Shown here one piece after another: positions 11,425 through 22,689 of a stretch of DNA of 64,000 bases. Within the stretch, counting starts at the first letter, position 1; every line of letters starts with the position of its first letter. Below the pieces are notes generated by a model. That model was not told where the DNA came from. It did not search any database and saw nothing but the letters and a program-made list of their open reading frames with translations. Made by a program: the position numbers and the translations under genes. This DNA is from Paragorgia papillata (lineage: Eukaryota; Cnidaria; Anthozoa; Scleralcyonacea; Coralliidae): NCBI GenBank assembly GCA_035771165.1, contig JAWNZC010000302.1, forward strand, positions 1,601,001-1,665,000, written 5' to 3'.

Positions 11425-12525
11425 TGAGTTTCAAAGTCTAATTGTCTTTTGAATAGGCGAACCTTCTTAATACGCAAGGGCTTGGAAATCCCGCAGCCAA
11501 GTCTGACGTCGAGTATTAGGAATTCATTTCTTAAACATACTAATACACATTTGAAATGTTTTAGGACATTTGGACTAGAATCTAGATTAAGGACTGGATA
11601 GGAAAGGAACAGCTTTTTGAGTGTTTCATATGGTTTCACAGATAATTGAAATTAGTTCTTTAAGAAAAGATTTCGCTTAATTTATGTAATTTGTTTCTCA
11701 ATAACCAAACCACATAACCAAATCTTGGTATTGTTTTCCTTTGTTTTTGTTTTATGAATTATTAATTATGTGGGATCATGTTTTCCTGTATCTGTTCTGT
11801 TTCATGTAGCTGTGTTGCCATTGCGGCAAAGAGAAAGGCCGTAGAGGTGTTCCTAACTGGAAAGAGACTGGAAGAAGAGATTTTGGTCCTTGAAGACGAA
11901 ATGCGTCGGTTTCTCTGTTATTACAGAGATAAAGTTATTCCTGATCTTTCTTCCCGCTTAGATTCTTTGGATAATGGTATGTATTGTTGCAACGATTATA
12001 AGATATTTAACGAGTACAATAACATGCAATATTGAAAACTTAAACCTTTTTTTAAGACGAACTGCCTAATGATGACCTTCCAGTATGCTCTGTACAATTG
12101 GACCAGGTACAGTACTATGTAAACGATGATATTTCATAAGCGATTCCTTGCCTTGACGAAAAGGTCATTGGCGACGGTTTCCGGTCGACAAAACATACTC
12201 TTTATTATATTCTATGGTTTTCACGTGGTGTCAGTAAATAAGTGTTTAATATATATTATGTTTTGTGTATATTTAGGGGAAGTACAAATTCAATAAATTT
12301 AGTCGAATTGCAATGGCTGGTGAGAGGGCTCTAGTAAAGTCTGGAATATTCTTTGGCAAACAGATGATAAAGACAGGTGCTACTTTCTTTAAACGTGTGA
12401 TAGATGGAACAATGGATAAACTAGAATTTTCTGACAGTGAAGATGACAACGAGGAAGATGAAGATGGAGAAGAAGAGTTTGAAGAAGAGTGCAGTGGAAG
12501 AAGCGGAGCAAAGAAACGAAGTTGA
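11011..12525 (+). CDS. KDZ exons 10-13 (C-terminal helical region, acidic tail)
   Basis: Exon 10 (11011-11187) encodes a Lys/Leu-rich helical stretch ending GCFPWIDQEDN, phase 1. Exon 11 (11810-11976) encodes VFLTGKRLEEEILVLEDEM and YYRDKVIPDL, with a one-base frame break near 11840. Exon 12 is only 50 nt (12057-12106). Exon 13 (12277-12525) encodes FNKFSRIAMAGERALV and a 25-residue acidic run before the stop at 12525, ending GAKKRS. Donor and acceptor phases are mutually consistent (1, 1, 0). Acidic or mixed-charge tails are common in such proteins. Confidence 0.75.
11190..11425. repeat. (GT)n then (GA)n microsatellite in KDZ intron 10
   Basis: A GT/TATG-rich tract (11195-11250) passes into more than 150 bp of GA dinucleotide repeat with early GTGTGA interruptions and a pure block of about 80 bp. 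Long Leu/Ser-type open frames on the minus strand here are artefacts of the repeat. Confidence 0.95.
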
Positions 12526-12539
12526 TATGTAATAGATAC

Positions 12540-13150
12540 ATTTAAAGTGCCCATTGAACAAAAATTAAGTTTGTCTTATTTGAAAGAACTCTTCAAATAA
12601 TGAAGAATATCAATTTACACTTCTTTCATATTTTACTTGCATAGTTCATGATATATTTAGAATGATGTGTTATTCAAGTGAAATAACTTATGAGGTCAAA
12701 GGGTTTACCAAACTCTTGCAACATATTGAATACTGCATCTTTAGGATTATTGTACAAAATTGTTTTGAAACTTCGCAAATCATAAAGCTAAATATTGAAG
12801 ACGAGTATCAAATGATTTCGTGTAAAGCTTTTGACGTCATAGATCATCATTTGAATATCACAAAATTTCAATATCTCGAGAACTAAGTGAAATATGGAAG
12901 AGCTTTAACGTGATGATGTTCGGGTTCTTTTTTTCAAATAAAACAAAACTTATTTTTTGCTTTACAGTCACTTTGACATCCGCTAATGTCATCCACTAAT
13001 GTTGATCCTAAATCCAGCTACAATGAATGGGTGGCACCCCATGATACCCCTGTCATTGAGCAGATAATACGGGATAATTCATCCCGGGGGACTGGAAGCA
13101 TTGGTTTATTGTAAATATTTTAATATAGCTGTGCCAAGAATTTACACTTT
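12540..13150. other. Intergenic DNA; MITE-end fragment at left
   Basis: Positions 12548-12592 share ACAAAAATTAAGTTTGTCT and TTGAAAGAACTC with the terminus of the long-TIR MITE at 47135. The rest holds no recognised feature. Confidence 0.5.
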
Positions 13151-13157
13151 AATACAG

Positions 13158-13298
13158 TAACACTCACTCACTCACTCACTCACTCACTCACTCACTCACT
13201 CACTCACTCACTCACTCACTCACTCACTCACTCACTCACTCACTCACTCACTCACTCACTCACTCACTCACTCACTCACTCACTCTCTCACTCACTGG
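13158..13298. repeat. (CACT)n microsatellite, about 140 bp
   Basis: An almost uninterrupted CACT/ACTC tetranucleotide run with one CTCT change near its right end. Confidence 0.97.
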
Positions 13299-13501
13299 GT
13301 TGGCCACTTATTTGTTACTATTAGCGTGGCTATCAGAACGACTGCCACGCAGCCTATAACTCATCGAAATTTTGTACAACTACATAGGATAGCAACAAAC
13401 TGCAGTAAAAACGATGTTGAACTGCCAAGAATTTCAAGAACGAAATACTGACGTTTCAAACAACGCCTTAAAACACTTTTCTTCCTACTGCCTACGTAAC
13501 A

Positions 13502-16165
13502 CGGGGTTCTGTCAAACTACTGTAGCTATACACCCCTATACCCCTATAGCAAAGTTCACCCGAATTTAGTTAAGGTAGCTATATTTAGTCGATTGAGCTG
13601 AAATTTTGGTATTATACTACATTCGATGGTTTAAAATGACATGAGAAATTTTAGACTGAAATTCGATCGGGAACTTTATGTTCGATAACACGGGGTGCTG
13701 TCAGACTACTGTAGCTATACACCCCTATACCAAAGTTCACCCCAATTTAGTTGAAGTAGCTATATTTAGTCGATTGAGCTGAAATTTTGGTATTATACTA
13801 CATTCGATGGTTTAAAATGACATGAGAAATTTTAGACTGAAATTCGATCGGGAACTTTATGTTCGATAACACGGGGTGCTGTCAGACTACTGTAGGTATA
13901 CACCCCTATACCAAAGTTCACCCCAATTTAGTTAAGGTAGCTATATTTAGTCGATTGAGCTGAAATTTTGGTATTATACTACATTCGATGGTTTAAAATG
14001 ACATGAGAAATTTTAGACTGAAATTCGATCGGGAACTTTATGTTCGATAACACGGGGTGCTGTCAGACTACTGTAGCTATACACCCCTATACCAAAGTTC
14101 ACCCCAATTTAGTTAAGGTAGCTATATTTAGTCGATTGAGCTGAAATTTTGGCATTATACTACATTCGATGGTTTAAAATGACATGAGAAATTTTAGACT
14201 GAAATTCGATCGGTAACTTTATGTTCGATAACACGGGGTGCTGTCAGACTACTGTAGCTATACACCCCTATAGCAAAGTTCACCCCAATTTAGTTGAAGT
14301 AGCTATATTTAGTCGATTGAGCTGAAATTTTGGTATTATACTACATTCGATGGTTTAAAATGACATGAGAAATTTTAGACTGAAATTCGATCGGGAACTT
14401 TATGTTCGATAACACGGGGTGCTGTCAGACTACTGTAGCTATACACCCCTATACCAAAGTTCACCCCAATTTAGTTAAGGTAGCTATATTTAGTCGATTG
14501 AGCTGAAATTTTGGTATTATACTACATTCGATGGTTTAAAATGACATGAGAAATTTTAGACTGAAATTCGATCGGGAACTTTATGTTCGATAACACGGGG
14601 TGCTGTCAGACTACTGTAGGTATACACCCCTATACCAAAGTTCACCCCAATTTAGTTAAGGTAGCTATATTTAGTCGATTGAGCTGAAATTTTGGTATTA
14701 TACTACATTCGATGGTTTAAAATGACATGAGAAATTTTAGACTGAAATTCGATCGGGAACTTTATGTTCGATAACACGGGGTGCTGTCAGACTACTGTAG
14801 CTATACACCCCTATACCAAAGTTCACCCCAATTTAGTTAAGGTAGCTATATTTAGTCGATTGAGCTGAAATTTTGGCATTATACTACATTCGATGGTTTA
14901 AAATGACATGAGAAATTTTAGACTGAAATTCGATCGGTAACTTTATGTTCGATAACACGGGGTGCTGTCAGACTACTGTAGCTATACACCCCTATAGCAA
15001 AGTTCACCCCAATTTAGTTGAAGTAGCTATATTTAGTCGATTGAGCTGAAATTTTGGTATTATACTACATTCGATGGTTTAAAATGACATGAGAAATTTT
15101 AGACTGAAATTCGATCGGGAACTTTATGTTCGATAACACGGGGTGCTGTCAGACTACTGTAGCTATACACCCCTATACCAAAGTTCACCCCAATTTAGTT
15201 AAGGTAGCTATATTTAGTCGATTGAGCTGAAATTTTGGCATTATACTACATTCGATGGTTTAAAATGACATGAGAAATTTTAGACTGAAATTCGATCGGT
15301 AACTTTATGTTCGATAACACGGGGTGCTGTCAGACTACTGTAGCTATACACCCCTATAGCAAAGTTCACCCCAATTTAGTTGAAGTAGCTATATTTAGTC
15401 GATTGAGCTGAAATTTTGGTATTATACTACATTCGATGGTTTAAAATGACATGAGAAATTTTAGACTGAAATTCGATCGGGAACTTTATGTTCGATAACA
15501 CGGGGTGCTGTCAGACTACTGTAGCTATACACCCCTATAGCAAAGTTCACCCCAATTTAGTTGAAGTAGCTATATTTAGTCGATTGAGCTGAAATTTTGG
15601 TATTATACTACATTCGATGGTTTAAAATGACATGAGAAATTTTAGACTGAAATTCGATCGGGAACTTTATGTTCGATAACACGGGGTGCTGTCAGTCTAC
15701 TGTAGGTATACACCCCTATACCAAAGTTCACCCCAATTTAGTTAAGGTAGTTATATTTAGTCGATTGAGCTGAAATTTTGGTATTATACTACATTCGATG
15801 GTTTAAAATGACATGAGAAATTTTAGACTGAAATTCGATCGGGAACTTTATGTTCGATAACACGGGGTGCTGTCAGACTACTGTAGGTATACACCCCTAT
15901 ACCAAAGTTCACCCCAATTTAGTTAAGGTAGCTATATTTAGTCGATTGAGCTGAAATTTTGGTATTATACTACATTCGATGGTTTAAAATGACATGAGAA
16001 ATTTTAGACTGAAATTCGATCGGGAACTTTATGTTCGATAACACGGGGTGATGTCAGACTACTGTAGCTATACACCCCTATACCAAAGTTCACCCCAATT
16101 TAGTTAAGGTAGCTATATTTAGTCGTTTGGCATTATACTACATTCGGTGGTTTAAAGAATTAGTT
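13502..16165. repeat. Satellite array, 181-bp monomer, about 14.5 copies
   Basis: The anchor CGGGGTGCTGTCAGACTACT occurs at about 13691, 13872, 14053, 14234 and then every 181 bp to 16044. The first monomer (13502) is 189 bp long through an 8-bp duplication near CCCCTATACCCCTATAG, and the last is truncated and deleted near 16125. Monomers are nearly identical and differ at linked sites (GTAGCTAT or GTAGGTAT, TACCAAAG or TAGCAAAG, TTAAGGTAGC or TTGAAGTAGC, GGTATT or GGCATT, CGGGAAC or CGGTAAC). These sites define a higher-order order of monomer types. No open frame runs through it. Confidence 0.97.
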
Positions 16166-17540
16166 CTAATACTTGATTATTAGTTCATATACTAATATAC
16201 CGATAATTCATATTTATATATTTATATATTTATGTCATAATTCATTTCTACTAATGTACCTAAGGTTGAACTAGTATGAGTGTTTTGTAGAAAACTTAAT
16301 GAAACGTTCTGTCATCATTCAAAACATCTTAAACTTTGAGACTCAAAGATTGGACACAAGGGAACTTTGGCAAAAAATTCGGCAAACATGGTGTTACTAA
16401 TACATACAATAAAAAGGGCTCTAGCCGTGTCATTAGCTATACTTCTCTTCCAATAAGCAGATTTACATGTCCACTCAACAATTCACAAATTCTTTTCAAA
16501 TCCCTCAACTATAACATTCTTAAATACTCATATAGCTTTATACGATCTAAATGTTAAAGTACTAGTTTGCAAATAACAAACTTGCAGTTGTTAAAAACAG
16601 GTCGACTGCTCTTTCTTCCGGAGTTCTGCACACTTTCAGGACTTTGCAGGGATTGGGCAATACGTGGGTAAAAAAAAATTCGTTTCAGTCACCGTCCGAT
16701 GTTTTGGATTTAGTTGTAACTCACCGATTCTTAATACATACTCAAATATCAGGTTAATTGAAAAAAAGATGGAGATTTTATAAACGCGGTCAATTTTGGG
16801 CGACAGTCTTGGGTAGGTGTATAAACCTGGCTCAGTAAATAAAAGCTATGTGGGTAAAAAAAATTCGTTTCAGTTAAACAGTCCGACCTTTTGTATTTAG
16901 TTGTAACTCACGTCACCGATCCTTAATACACAGTTAAATATCAGGTTAATTAGAGACATAAGCCAATATTTATCCTGCATTTCTCTTTGCACAGCAGGGG
17001 CGAAACTCGAGGGGGGGGGGGGAGGGGGTGAGCCCCTCCTCCTAAATTTTCAGGAACACTGCAGGGCAATTCAAATATGGTGTAAAATATATGAAAAAGG
17101 GAATATAGGTTCTGATTGCGTACAAAAAGGATTGGACTGTGCGAGCCCCTGTACTACGGAGCTGCAGGGACACCAGACTGGCAGGGCAACTTCGTTTCAA
17201 ACCCCCTTAAGAAAACAGGTTTAGACGTTTAGTTACGCCACGGTGCACATGCGCACAGCTGGCTATGCAGTGGTTTGAGCCGAAATCAAGTTCACGTACA
17301 GTAACCCCCCTCAAAATAAAAAAGAAAAGGATCCGTCTCTTTCGGGTTTTAATACTTGAATTTTGGTACTTACATTATCCTATGAATCTGCCATTTTGGC
17401 TCAGTGGAATTTGCCTTCATTATAATTTGGTCGTGTTTTTTGAATAAGATGTAAGTAATTGGACAAACACTGGGGTTATATAATGTAGATGAATAAAAAT
17501 TTGCAAAGTATAGTGGTAGTGGTTTAGTTCGAATGGGCCC
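16166..17540. other. Non-coding DNA with a duplicated block and a repeat fragment
   Basis: TGGGTAAAAAAAATTCGTTT and the following 'cagt...cag gttaatt' segment occur twice (about 16663 and 16851), a local duplication of about 190 bp. A G-homopolymer lies at about 17010. Positions 17446-17515 share AATTGGACAAACACT and GGGTTATATAATGTAGATGA with the 3' end of the coiled-coil gene at 29545-29610. Confidence 0.55.
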
Positions 17541-18545
17541 GGTGGTTTTCTAGCTTTTCCGCGGAAGGACGGACACGGCTATTAATATTTATTATATAGC
17601 ATGCTATCGGATATGAGCTTTTGCGTAATCTGATTGGTTCCCTACTACCAGGCTATCAGCTCATATCCTACTAGTAGAGGAAAAACAAGATGGCGGCATG
17701 TTTTTTAAACTGCCGAAAAGAGTTGAAATTGACGGATTTTTATACAGAAAAACATCAACACCCTCAAACCAATGTATAAAAAAACAACATTGTGTAAAAA
17801 TACATTAACAAACACACAATTTAGCACGGTAAATGGTAAAATTCACCTAAAAATTACGTATTTTTACTTCAAAAACCTGACTAAATTAACGGGTTGATAT
17901 TAATTTGTTGCCAAACATTGAAACTCGCAGTTAAAATCAAGCTTACAACACACATTTCGTAGGAGATCACCAGTAAAGAGACATTTTTTATTTAGATAAG
18001 CATTCGGAGTAGTAAAAAGCATGTTCTTTTTCAAAAACAACCAACTAAGTAATTTAGTTTCACTGCCGAAGGTGTTTCAGTTTCATTTTTGCATGAAATC
18101 AAAACCTTTTTCACGACAGCAACGCTAATATAAACAACTGACCCACCTTTTGACTTCATAAAGGTACCTTTTAATCTTTTTTGTTGATCTGCTTAACACA
18201 TTTTTTGCCTCTCGAGCACATTTATGCAACATTTCAAAGCTGTTTACCGAACAGCTCAGCGAGAAACTCTATGTGAATGCATCATTACGCATGGCGGAAG
18301 TATTAGTTGCCTATGCCGGAAGTTTGTCGTTTGAAACATTTCGCTGCATGTAATTTTGTCTCTTGTACAGTGCTTGGCTATATAATAAAACAGTTATACC
18401 ATTCGCTCTCGTCGTATACGAACTAATAGCGAACTCGGCGAAGCGCCTCGTTGGCTATGAGCTCATATACGACTCGAGCTCATGGTATAACTGTTAAATA
18501 GATATTTTGTACAAGAAATATATATTTATTTGAAGAATCTAGAGG
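17541..18545. other. Probable MITE-like DNA, weakly supported
   Basis: ATATGAGCT-type words in both orientations near 17610-17670 and 18455-18485, and motifs such as AAACAGTTATACCAT and ATGGTATAACTGTT flanking 18388-18497, suggest a foldback element. The ends could not be fixed. No coding region was recognised. Confidence 0.4.
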
Positions 18546-18562
18546 ATGACACAGCAGAAGTC

Positions 18563-18792
18563 TTAAGCCCTAATCAAATGAGAACACAAGTCATCGCAAG
18601 TTGGCAGTCAGAATTTCTGTGGCGGTCGTTTAAACACCCAAATTAACAAAATAAAGGTTTCATGAGTGTTTTAAACAAGTTTTAACTTTGTCACGGTACA
18701 TGATATTTTCGGGAAACTATTCAGAGCGGCTGGCTGAGATAGCGTGACTGCCAACTTGCGATGACTTGCGTTCTCGTTTGATTAGGGCTTTA
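18563..18792. mobile_element. MITE, 230 bp, ~45-bp terminal inverted repeats
   Basis: The left end TAAGCCCTAATCAAATGAGA and the right end TCTCGTTTGATTAGGGCTTTA are inverted copies. The match continues inward through AAGTCATCGCAAGTTGGCAG. The interior is AT-rich and non-coding. Confidence 0.88.
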
Positions 18793-19425
18793 AAGGCGTT
18801 TTCGTAAATTTAAAGGTACTTCAACTACAGCAAAGTTAATGTTTTTGCTAACTAAAAGGTAAAAGAACATATTCGTCATTGTTTTTTACAAAACGTTTTA
18901 ACATTGAGTTCGGTATGGCATAAAACATGTCTTTGTGCAGAAATAAGTTCTCTTCGAAGTCACGTCTGCCCAATGGACAAGGCGCGGGATACTTTTCTTG
19001 CGCCCATGAAAGAGCGACGCAGTGATGGTGTTGTGGAAGCGGGATGCCGTGCCGTGAATACTATCAAGGGGCGTCGTCCTTCCTACTCCAACAACTGTTC
19101 CGTTATCCAATAAAACAACGGCGCCTAAAAATTACGAAGAATATATTAATAACAATCTCTAACCTGCAGTAAAATCATAGTTAGACTCTCACTATTTAAA
19201 AAGCCAATTTCGACGCTGCAGTCTTTTGGGATCGGACAGTTACTGATTGTCATAAATTAGTAGACTAATCTAGCAAAAATTAAGTAATAAAGCTAACCCA
19301 ATATGTTAAGCTTTGATGACAGACTTTAATTTATATAAGTTACAACCGTTAAACTTAAACTTCAAAAAGGCTAGAACCAAAACTCCGTAAGCCTAACCTT
19401 ATGACTGGATTAAAAAAAGATAATA
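18793..19425. other. Open frame of unclear status in intergenic DNA
   Basis: Positions 18898-19113 are open on both strands and GC-richer than the surroundings, but neither translation was recognised and no splice pattern decides the strand. The rest is AT-rich with no feature. Confidence 0.3.
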
Positions 19426-19433
19426 CTACGTAC

Positions 19434-20196
19434 CAGATGGTGGATCGGCAATTGTAGAAGGTTGATCAGCAGATGCAGACGGTGGATCGACGGATGTAGA
19501 TAATGGAACGGCGATTGTAGATGGTTGATTGGCGGTTTCAGATGGTTGATTGGTGGATGTAGATGGCTGATTGGTGGATATAGATGGTTGATTGGTGGAT
19601 GTAGATGGTTGATTGGTGGATGTAGATGGTTGATTGGTGGATGTAGATGGCTGATTGGTGGATATAGATGGTTGATTGGTGGATGTAGATGCTTGATTGG
19701 TGGATGTAGATGGCTGATTGGTGGATGTAGGTGGTTGATTGGTGGATGTAGATGGTTGATTGGTGGATATAGATGGTTGATTGGTGGATGTAGATGGTTG
19801 ATTGGTGGATGTAGATGGTTGATTGGTGGATATAGGTGGTTGATTGGTGGATGTAGATGGTTGATTGGTGGATGTAGATGGTTGATTGGTGGATGTAGAT
19901 GGCTGATTGGTGGATATAGATGGTTGATTGGTGGATGTAGATGGTTGATTGGTGGATGTAGATGGTTGATTGGTGGATGTAGGTGGTTGATTGGTGGATG
20001 TAGGTGGTGGATCAGATAGCATTTCAGTGGATGACTTTGTCGCTTTTAAATTTATTTCCTGTCCACTGTTTGTGCCGGGAGTTTTTTGCAAGAGTTTTCT
20101 AAAAAATACAAACGTCAAAAGACACAGAAAATTCAGAAAATTAAGACAAATACCAAGAAAGAACATTGCTAAACCAACCAACCATGTATTAGGCAT
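19434..20196 (-). CDS. Exon of a membrane protein with a Thr/Ser/Asn/Gln/Pro 7-residue repeat
   Basis: From an ATG at 20196 the minus strand encodes an N-terminal hydrophobic segment of about 28 residues (LVGLAMFFLGICLNFLNFLC then LLTFVFF), most likely a membrane anchor or signal-anchor. A short polar linker follows, then about 20 copies of a seven-residue unit, PSTSTNQ with I/P/A variants, encoded by a 21-bp minisatellite (about 19540-20010). The repeat is dense in potential O-glycosylation sites, so the product could be mucin-like and surface-exposed. After the array the repeat drifts (SADQPSTIADPPS) and reaches a good donor, CTG|GTACGTAG, at 19434, so at least one more exon lies further left. 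The protein family was not recognised. Copy number is likely to vary between individuals. Confidence 0.6.
19540..20010. repeat. 21-bp coding minisatellite
   Basis: The unit GGTTGATTGGTGGATGTAGA plus T recurs about 22 times with point variants and no frame-breaking indel. A multiple-of-three unit length and absence of stops on the minus strand fit selection for an open frame, although the plus strand is also open. Confidence 0.95.
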
Positions 20197-20379
20197 TAGT
20201 ACTTATTGGAACAAGCTTATTCTCCTTCAAGTAAAACTTCAAATTAGCAACTTGTTGAAACTGAAAGGTGTAATAGTACCTCTGTATATCATAACCACAT
20301 ACAAATAATGAAATATTTATGAATGTAACGATACATTAAGAATATTTTATGAGCTGAAGGATGGAATTACTATATGAAC

Positions 20380-20505
20380 GAGGAAACATGCAGAAAACAA
20401 TACTGATTAATGACGAGGAATTGGTTCGTTGCTGTTTCTATAAAAGTTTTACATACCAAGAAATATGTTAGTTTCTGTCTCCATATCACAACAAAGAGAG
20501 GAGTG
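20380..20505 (+). pseudogene. Helix-turn-helix transposase N-terminus remnant (copy 1)
   Basis: One plus-strand frame reads EELVRCCFYKSFTYQEIC, then a stop, then FLSPYHNKE. This matches the inverted copy at 22690-22866. The pattern (acidic start, aromatic pair, FTYQEI, then FLSPY) resembles the N-terminal HTH of integrase-core (IS3EU-like) transposase-derived proteins common in cnidarians and fish. The family call is from memory. An in-frame TAG and the missing C-terminus make it a remnant. Confidence 0.5.
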
Positions 20506-20633
20506 TTAGCACTGGAACTTCAGAGAATTGGAGAGCAGAGAATCTTTTTGGAACTTGGAACTTCAGAAATTCACTGGAACTTCAGAAATCTTGGAGAGCT
20601 GAGAATCTTTTTTCTCTTCATTGGGTACTACAC

Positions 20634-22662
20634 TCAAGGATAATCCGAAGGCATTCTGGTCGGTTTTTTAAATTCAGTCAAAATCAGGAAACTCAGTTCC
20701 GAAATCAGTTACAGTAAAAGACTCTAGAAATCCACATAATCGATTTCATGCTGATAACCCAAGCGAAATAGCCAAGATGTTTAATGTATACTTCCATTCG
20801 GTTTACCAGACCCCTTCGAATCCAGTTCCAACTGAAGTTTTTGCTGGATCCCGTGAATTACCACCCTTTCCAAGCTTCGAGCTTACAAGCAATGAAGTGT
20901 GCAAGGTTTTGCACTCTTTAGATCCATCTAAAGCTCCTGGCCCAGATGGCATTCAAACTCGTGTTTTAAAGGAATGCGCTTCTCAACTAGCCGATTCTCT
21001 CTGTTTACTCTTTAACAAATCACTTCGTACCTCAGAGATCCCTAACGAGTGGAAAGTGGCTAATATTATTCCGCTTTTTAAGAAAGGGAAGAAGGATGAA
21101 GTTGAAAACTATCGTCCGATCTCGTTACTATCCGTCGTTAGCAAAATCTTGGAACGTTGTGTTTTCGACCGTATTTCATCCCATATCCACTCCCTAATCC
21201 ACTCTGCCCAACATGGTTTTATAAATGGAAAATCATGTTCGTCCCAGCTTCTATCTGTTCTGCACGTAATAGGCAAGAACTTAGACGAAGGCAAGCAAAC
21301 CGACGTGGTATTCATGGACATCTCAAAGGCTTTTGATTCAGTGGACCATCCTACTCTAATTCATAAATTGTACGACTTTGGTATATCGGATAACCTTTTA
21401 CTATGGTTTAAAAGTTACCTATCCGGAAGACTCCAACAAGTTGTGGTCCAAGGTGCGAAATCTGATCAACTACCAATTACATCAGGTGTTCCCCAAGGCT
21501 CAATATTGGGTCCTTTATAATTCCTAGCTTACGTTAACAACATTCCGAACTACTTATCTCCTTCTACCGATGTCGCAATGGTTGCCGATGACACTAAATG
21601 CTTTAGAACAATCCGGTCTTCAATTGATACGGCTCTACTTCAAAAAGACATATTACACCTCGAGTCTTGGCCAAGTGATCACTATTTACACTTTAACAAG
21701 CCAAAGTGCAAAGTTCTATCTATAACCAGAAAAAGGTCCCCGATTGTAACAATGTACCAGCTAAATGACCACACAATTAACCAAGTTAGTACAGAGTCAG
21801 ACCTGGGAATCAAGATTGATTCCACACTTAATTGGAAAAGTCAGGTAAATGATTTACGCTCCAAAGCTAATAAATTGCTTGGTTTGGTTAGGCGTTCCAC
21901 GTTAGAGATGGTTGACATCCAAGCAAGAAGGTCATTATATCTACAACTTATACGAAGTCAATTGGGTTATGCCTCCCAGGTATGGTGTCCTCAAACCATT
22001 GAATCGATCAGTGCCATCGAAAAGGTGCAGAGGAGGGCGACGAAGTACATCCTAAACCTGGGTTATATGTCCGACATCCCTTATCCCACCAGGCTAAACA
22101 AGCTCAACCTATTGCCTATTACCGACTGGCATGAATACCTGGATTTAGTTATGCTTTATAAAATAATTAATGGTATGGCGTCTGTATCACACGGCGTGCG
22201 TCTTGTTGCCGTTTCCTCAAGGAAAACTCGAAGCTCATCCAATGATGACTGTATAAGTCTAACTGTTCCTTTTGCAAGAACTGTAACGTTTCAGACATCT
22301 TATTTTATTAGAACTACCAAAGTCTGGAATATTCTTAATTCAGACTTGAGAAACAAGAACAAATCTTTTAGCTCTTTTAAATACGGACTAGTACTATACT
22401 ACCGCGATGCTCTAACAAAATCGTATGACACAGAAGATCCGAGAACCTGGAAGTCTGTGTGTATTAAATGCAAAAGAGCTAGGTCTCTTGTTAACAGTAT
22501 AAATTGTTGTTTTTAACTATTGTATTTATATTATGTAATTTTAATGTTTTTAGTTTATCGGGACCGCAGTAATTGGGGTCAAACCTGTTGCGATATCCCT
22601 AGCATTTTTTACTGTTTTTATGTAATGTGCTGAAGCTTAATAAATCATAAATCATAAATCAA
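20634..22662 (+). mobile_element. Non-LTR retrotransposon (CR1/L2-like), 5'-truncated
   Basis: The element begins within a degraded segment that reads KDNPKAFWS in one frame, lacks the upstream endonuclease domain, and carries a reverse transcriptase domain on the plus strand. It ends in an A/T-rich 3' UTR and a tail of three AAATCAT-type repeats (about 22640-22662). It lies between two inverted copies of an HTH exon, so it inserted into or next to that duplicated segment. Confidence 0.85.
20777..22516 (+). pseudogene. Reverse transcriptase of the non-LTR element, one nonsense codon
   Basis: The frame from 20777 encodes RT motifs in order: KAPGPDGI, NEWKVANIIPLFKKG, NYRPISLL, AQHGFINGKS, DVVFMDISKAFDSVDH and TSGVPQGSILGPL. 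It is then interrupted by TAA at 21518-21520. The same frame resumes at once with FLAYVNN and continues through an altered catalytic box (VADD where YADD or FADD is usual) to a C-terminal thumb-like region with QRRATKYIL, ending at 22516. Both parts share one frame, so a single substitution split the ORF. The changed first residue of the ADD box may also lower activity. The upstream endonuclease is absent and any real start codon lies in missing sequence. Confidence 0.88.
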
Positions 22663-22689
22663 CTTCAAGAAGTGAAATGATTGCATTTC

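Larger units (their letters stand above)
6650..12525 (+). pseudogene. KDZ-type transposase gene, 13 exons, disrupted
   Basis: Thirteen exons can be joined with consistent phases: 6650-6917, 7004-7075, 7569-7940, 8164-8271, 8525-8762, 8931-9109, 9222-9318, 9966-10313, 10618 to about 10800, 11011-11187, 11810-11976, 12057-12106 and 12277-12525. The product has a basic N-terminus, a cysteine-rich zinc-binding region (exons 3-5), a KDZ transposase core (exons 5-9), a helical C-terminal region (exons 10-12) and an acidic tail. KDZ (Kyakuja-Dileera-Zisupton) enzymes are cut-and-paste transposases with an N-terminal cysteine cluster. Exon 5 needs one extra base to restore frame before the MPGTSET motif, exon 9 has an in-frame TAA at 10675, and exon 11 needs one base near 11840. 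The exon 9-10 junction is uncertain. The gene is probably inactive, unless these are assembly errors. Family assignment comes from motif recognition, not a search. Confidence 0.82.

Noticed and set aside
11148..11639. Leu/Ser-rich open frames on the minus strand
   Set aside because: They run through the (GA)n microsatellite in a KDZ intron.
19525..20019. Plus-strand open frame reading WLIGGCR-type repeats
   Set aside because: It is the antisense of the 21-bp coding minisatellite. The minus strand has a start, a membrane segment and a donor, so it is preferred.
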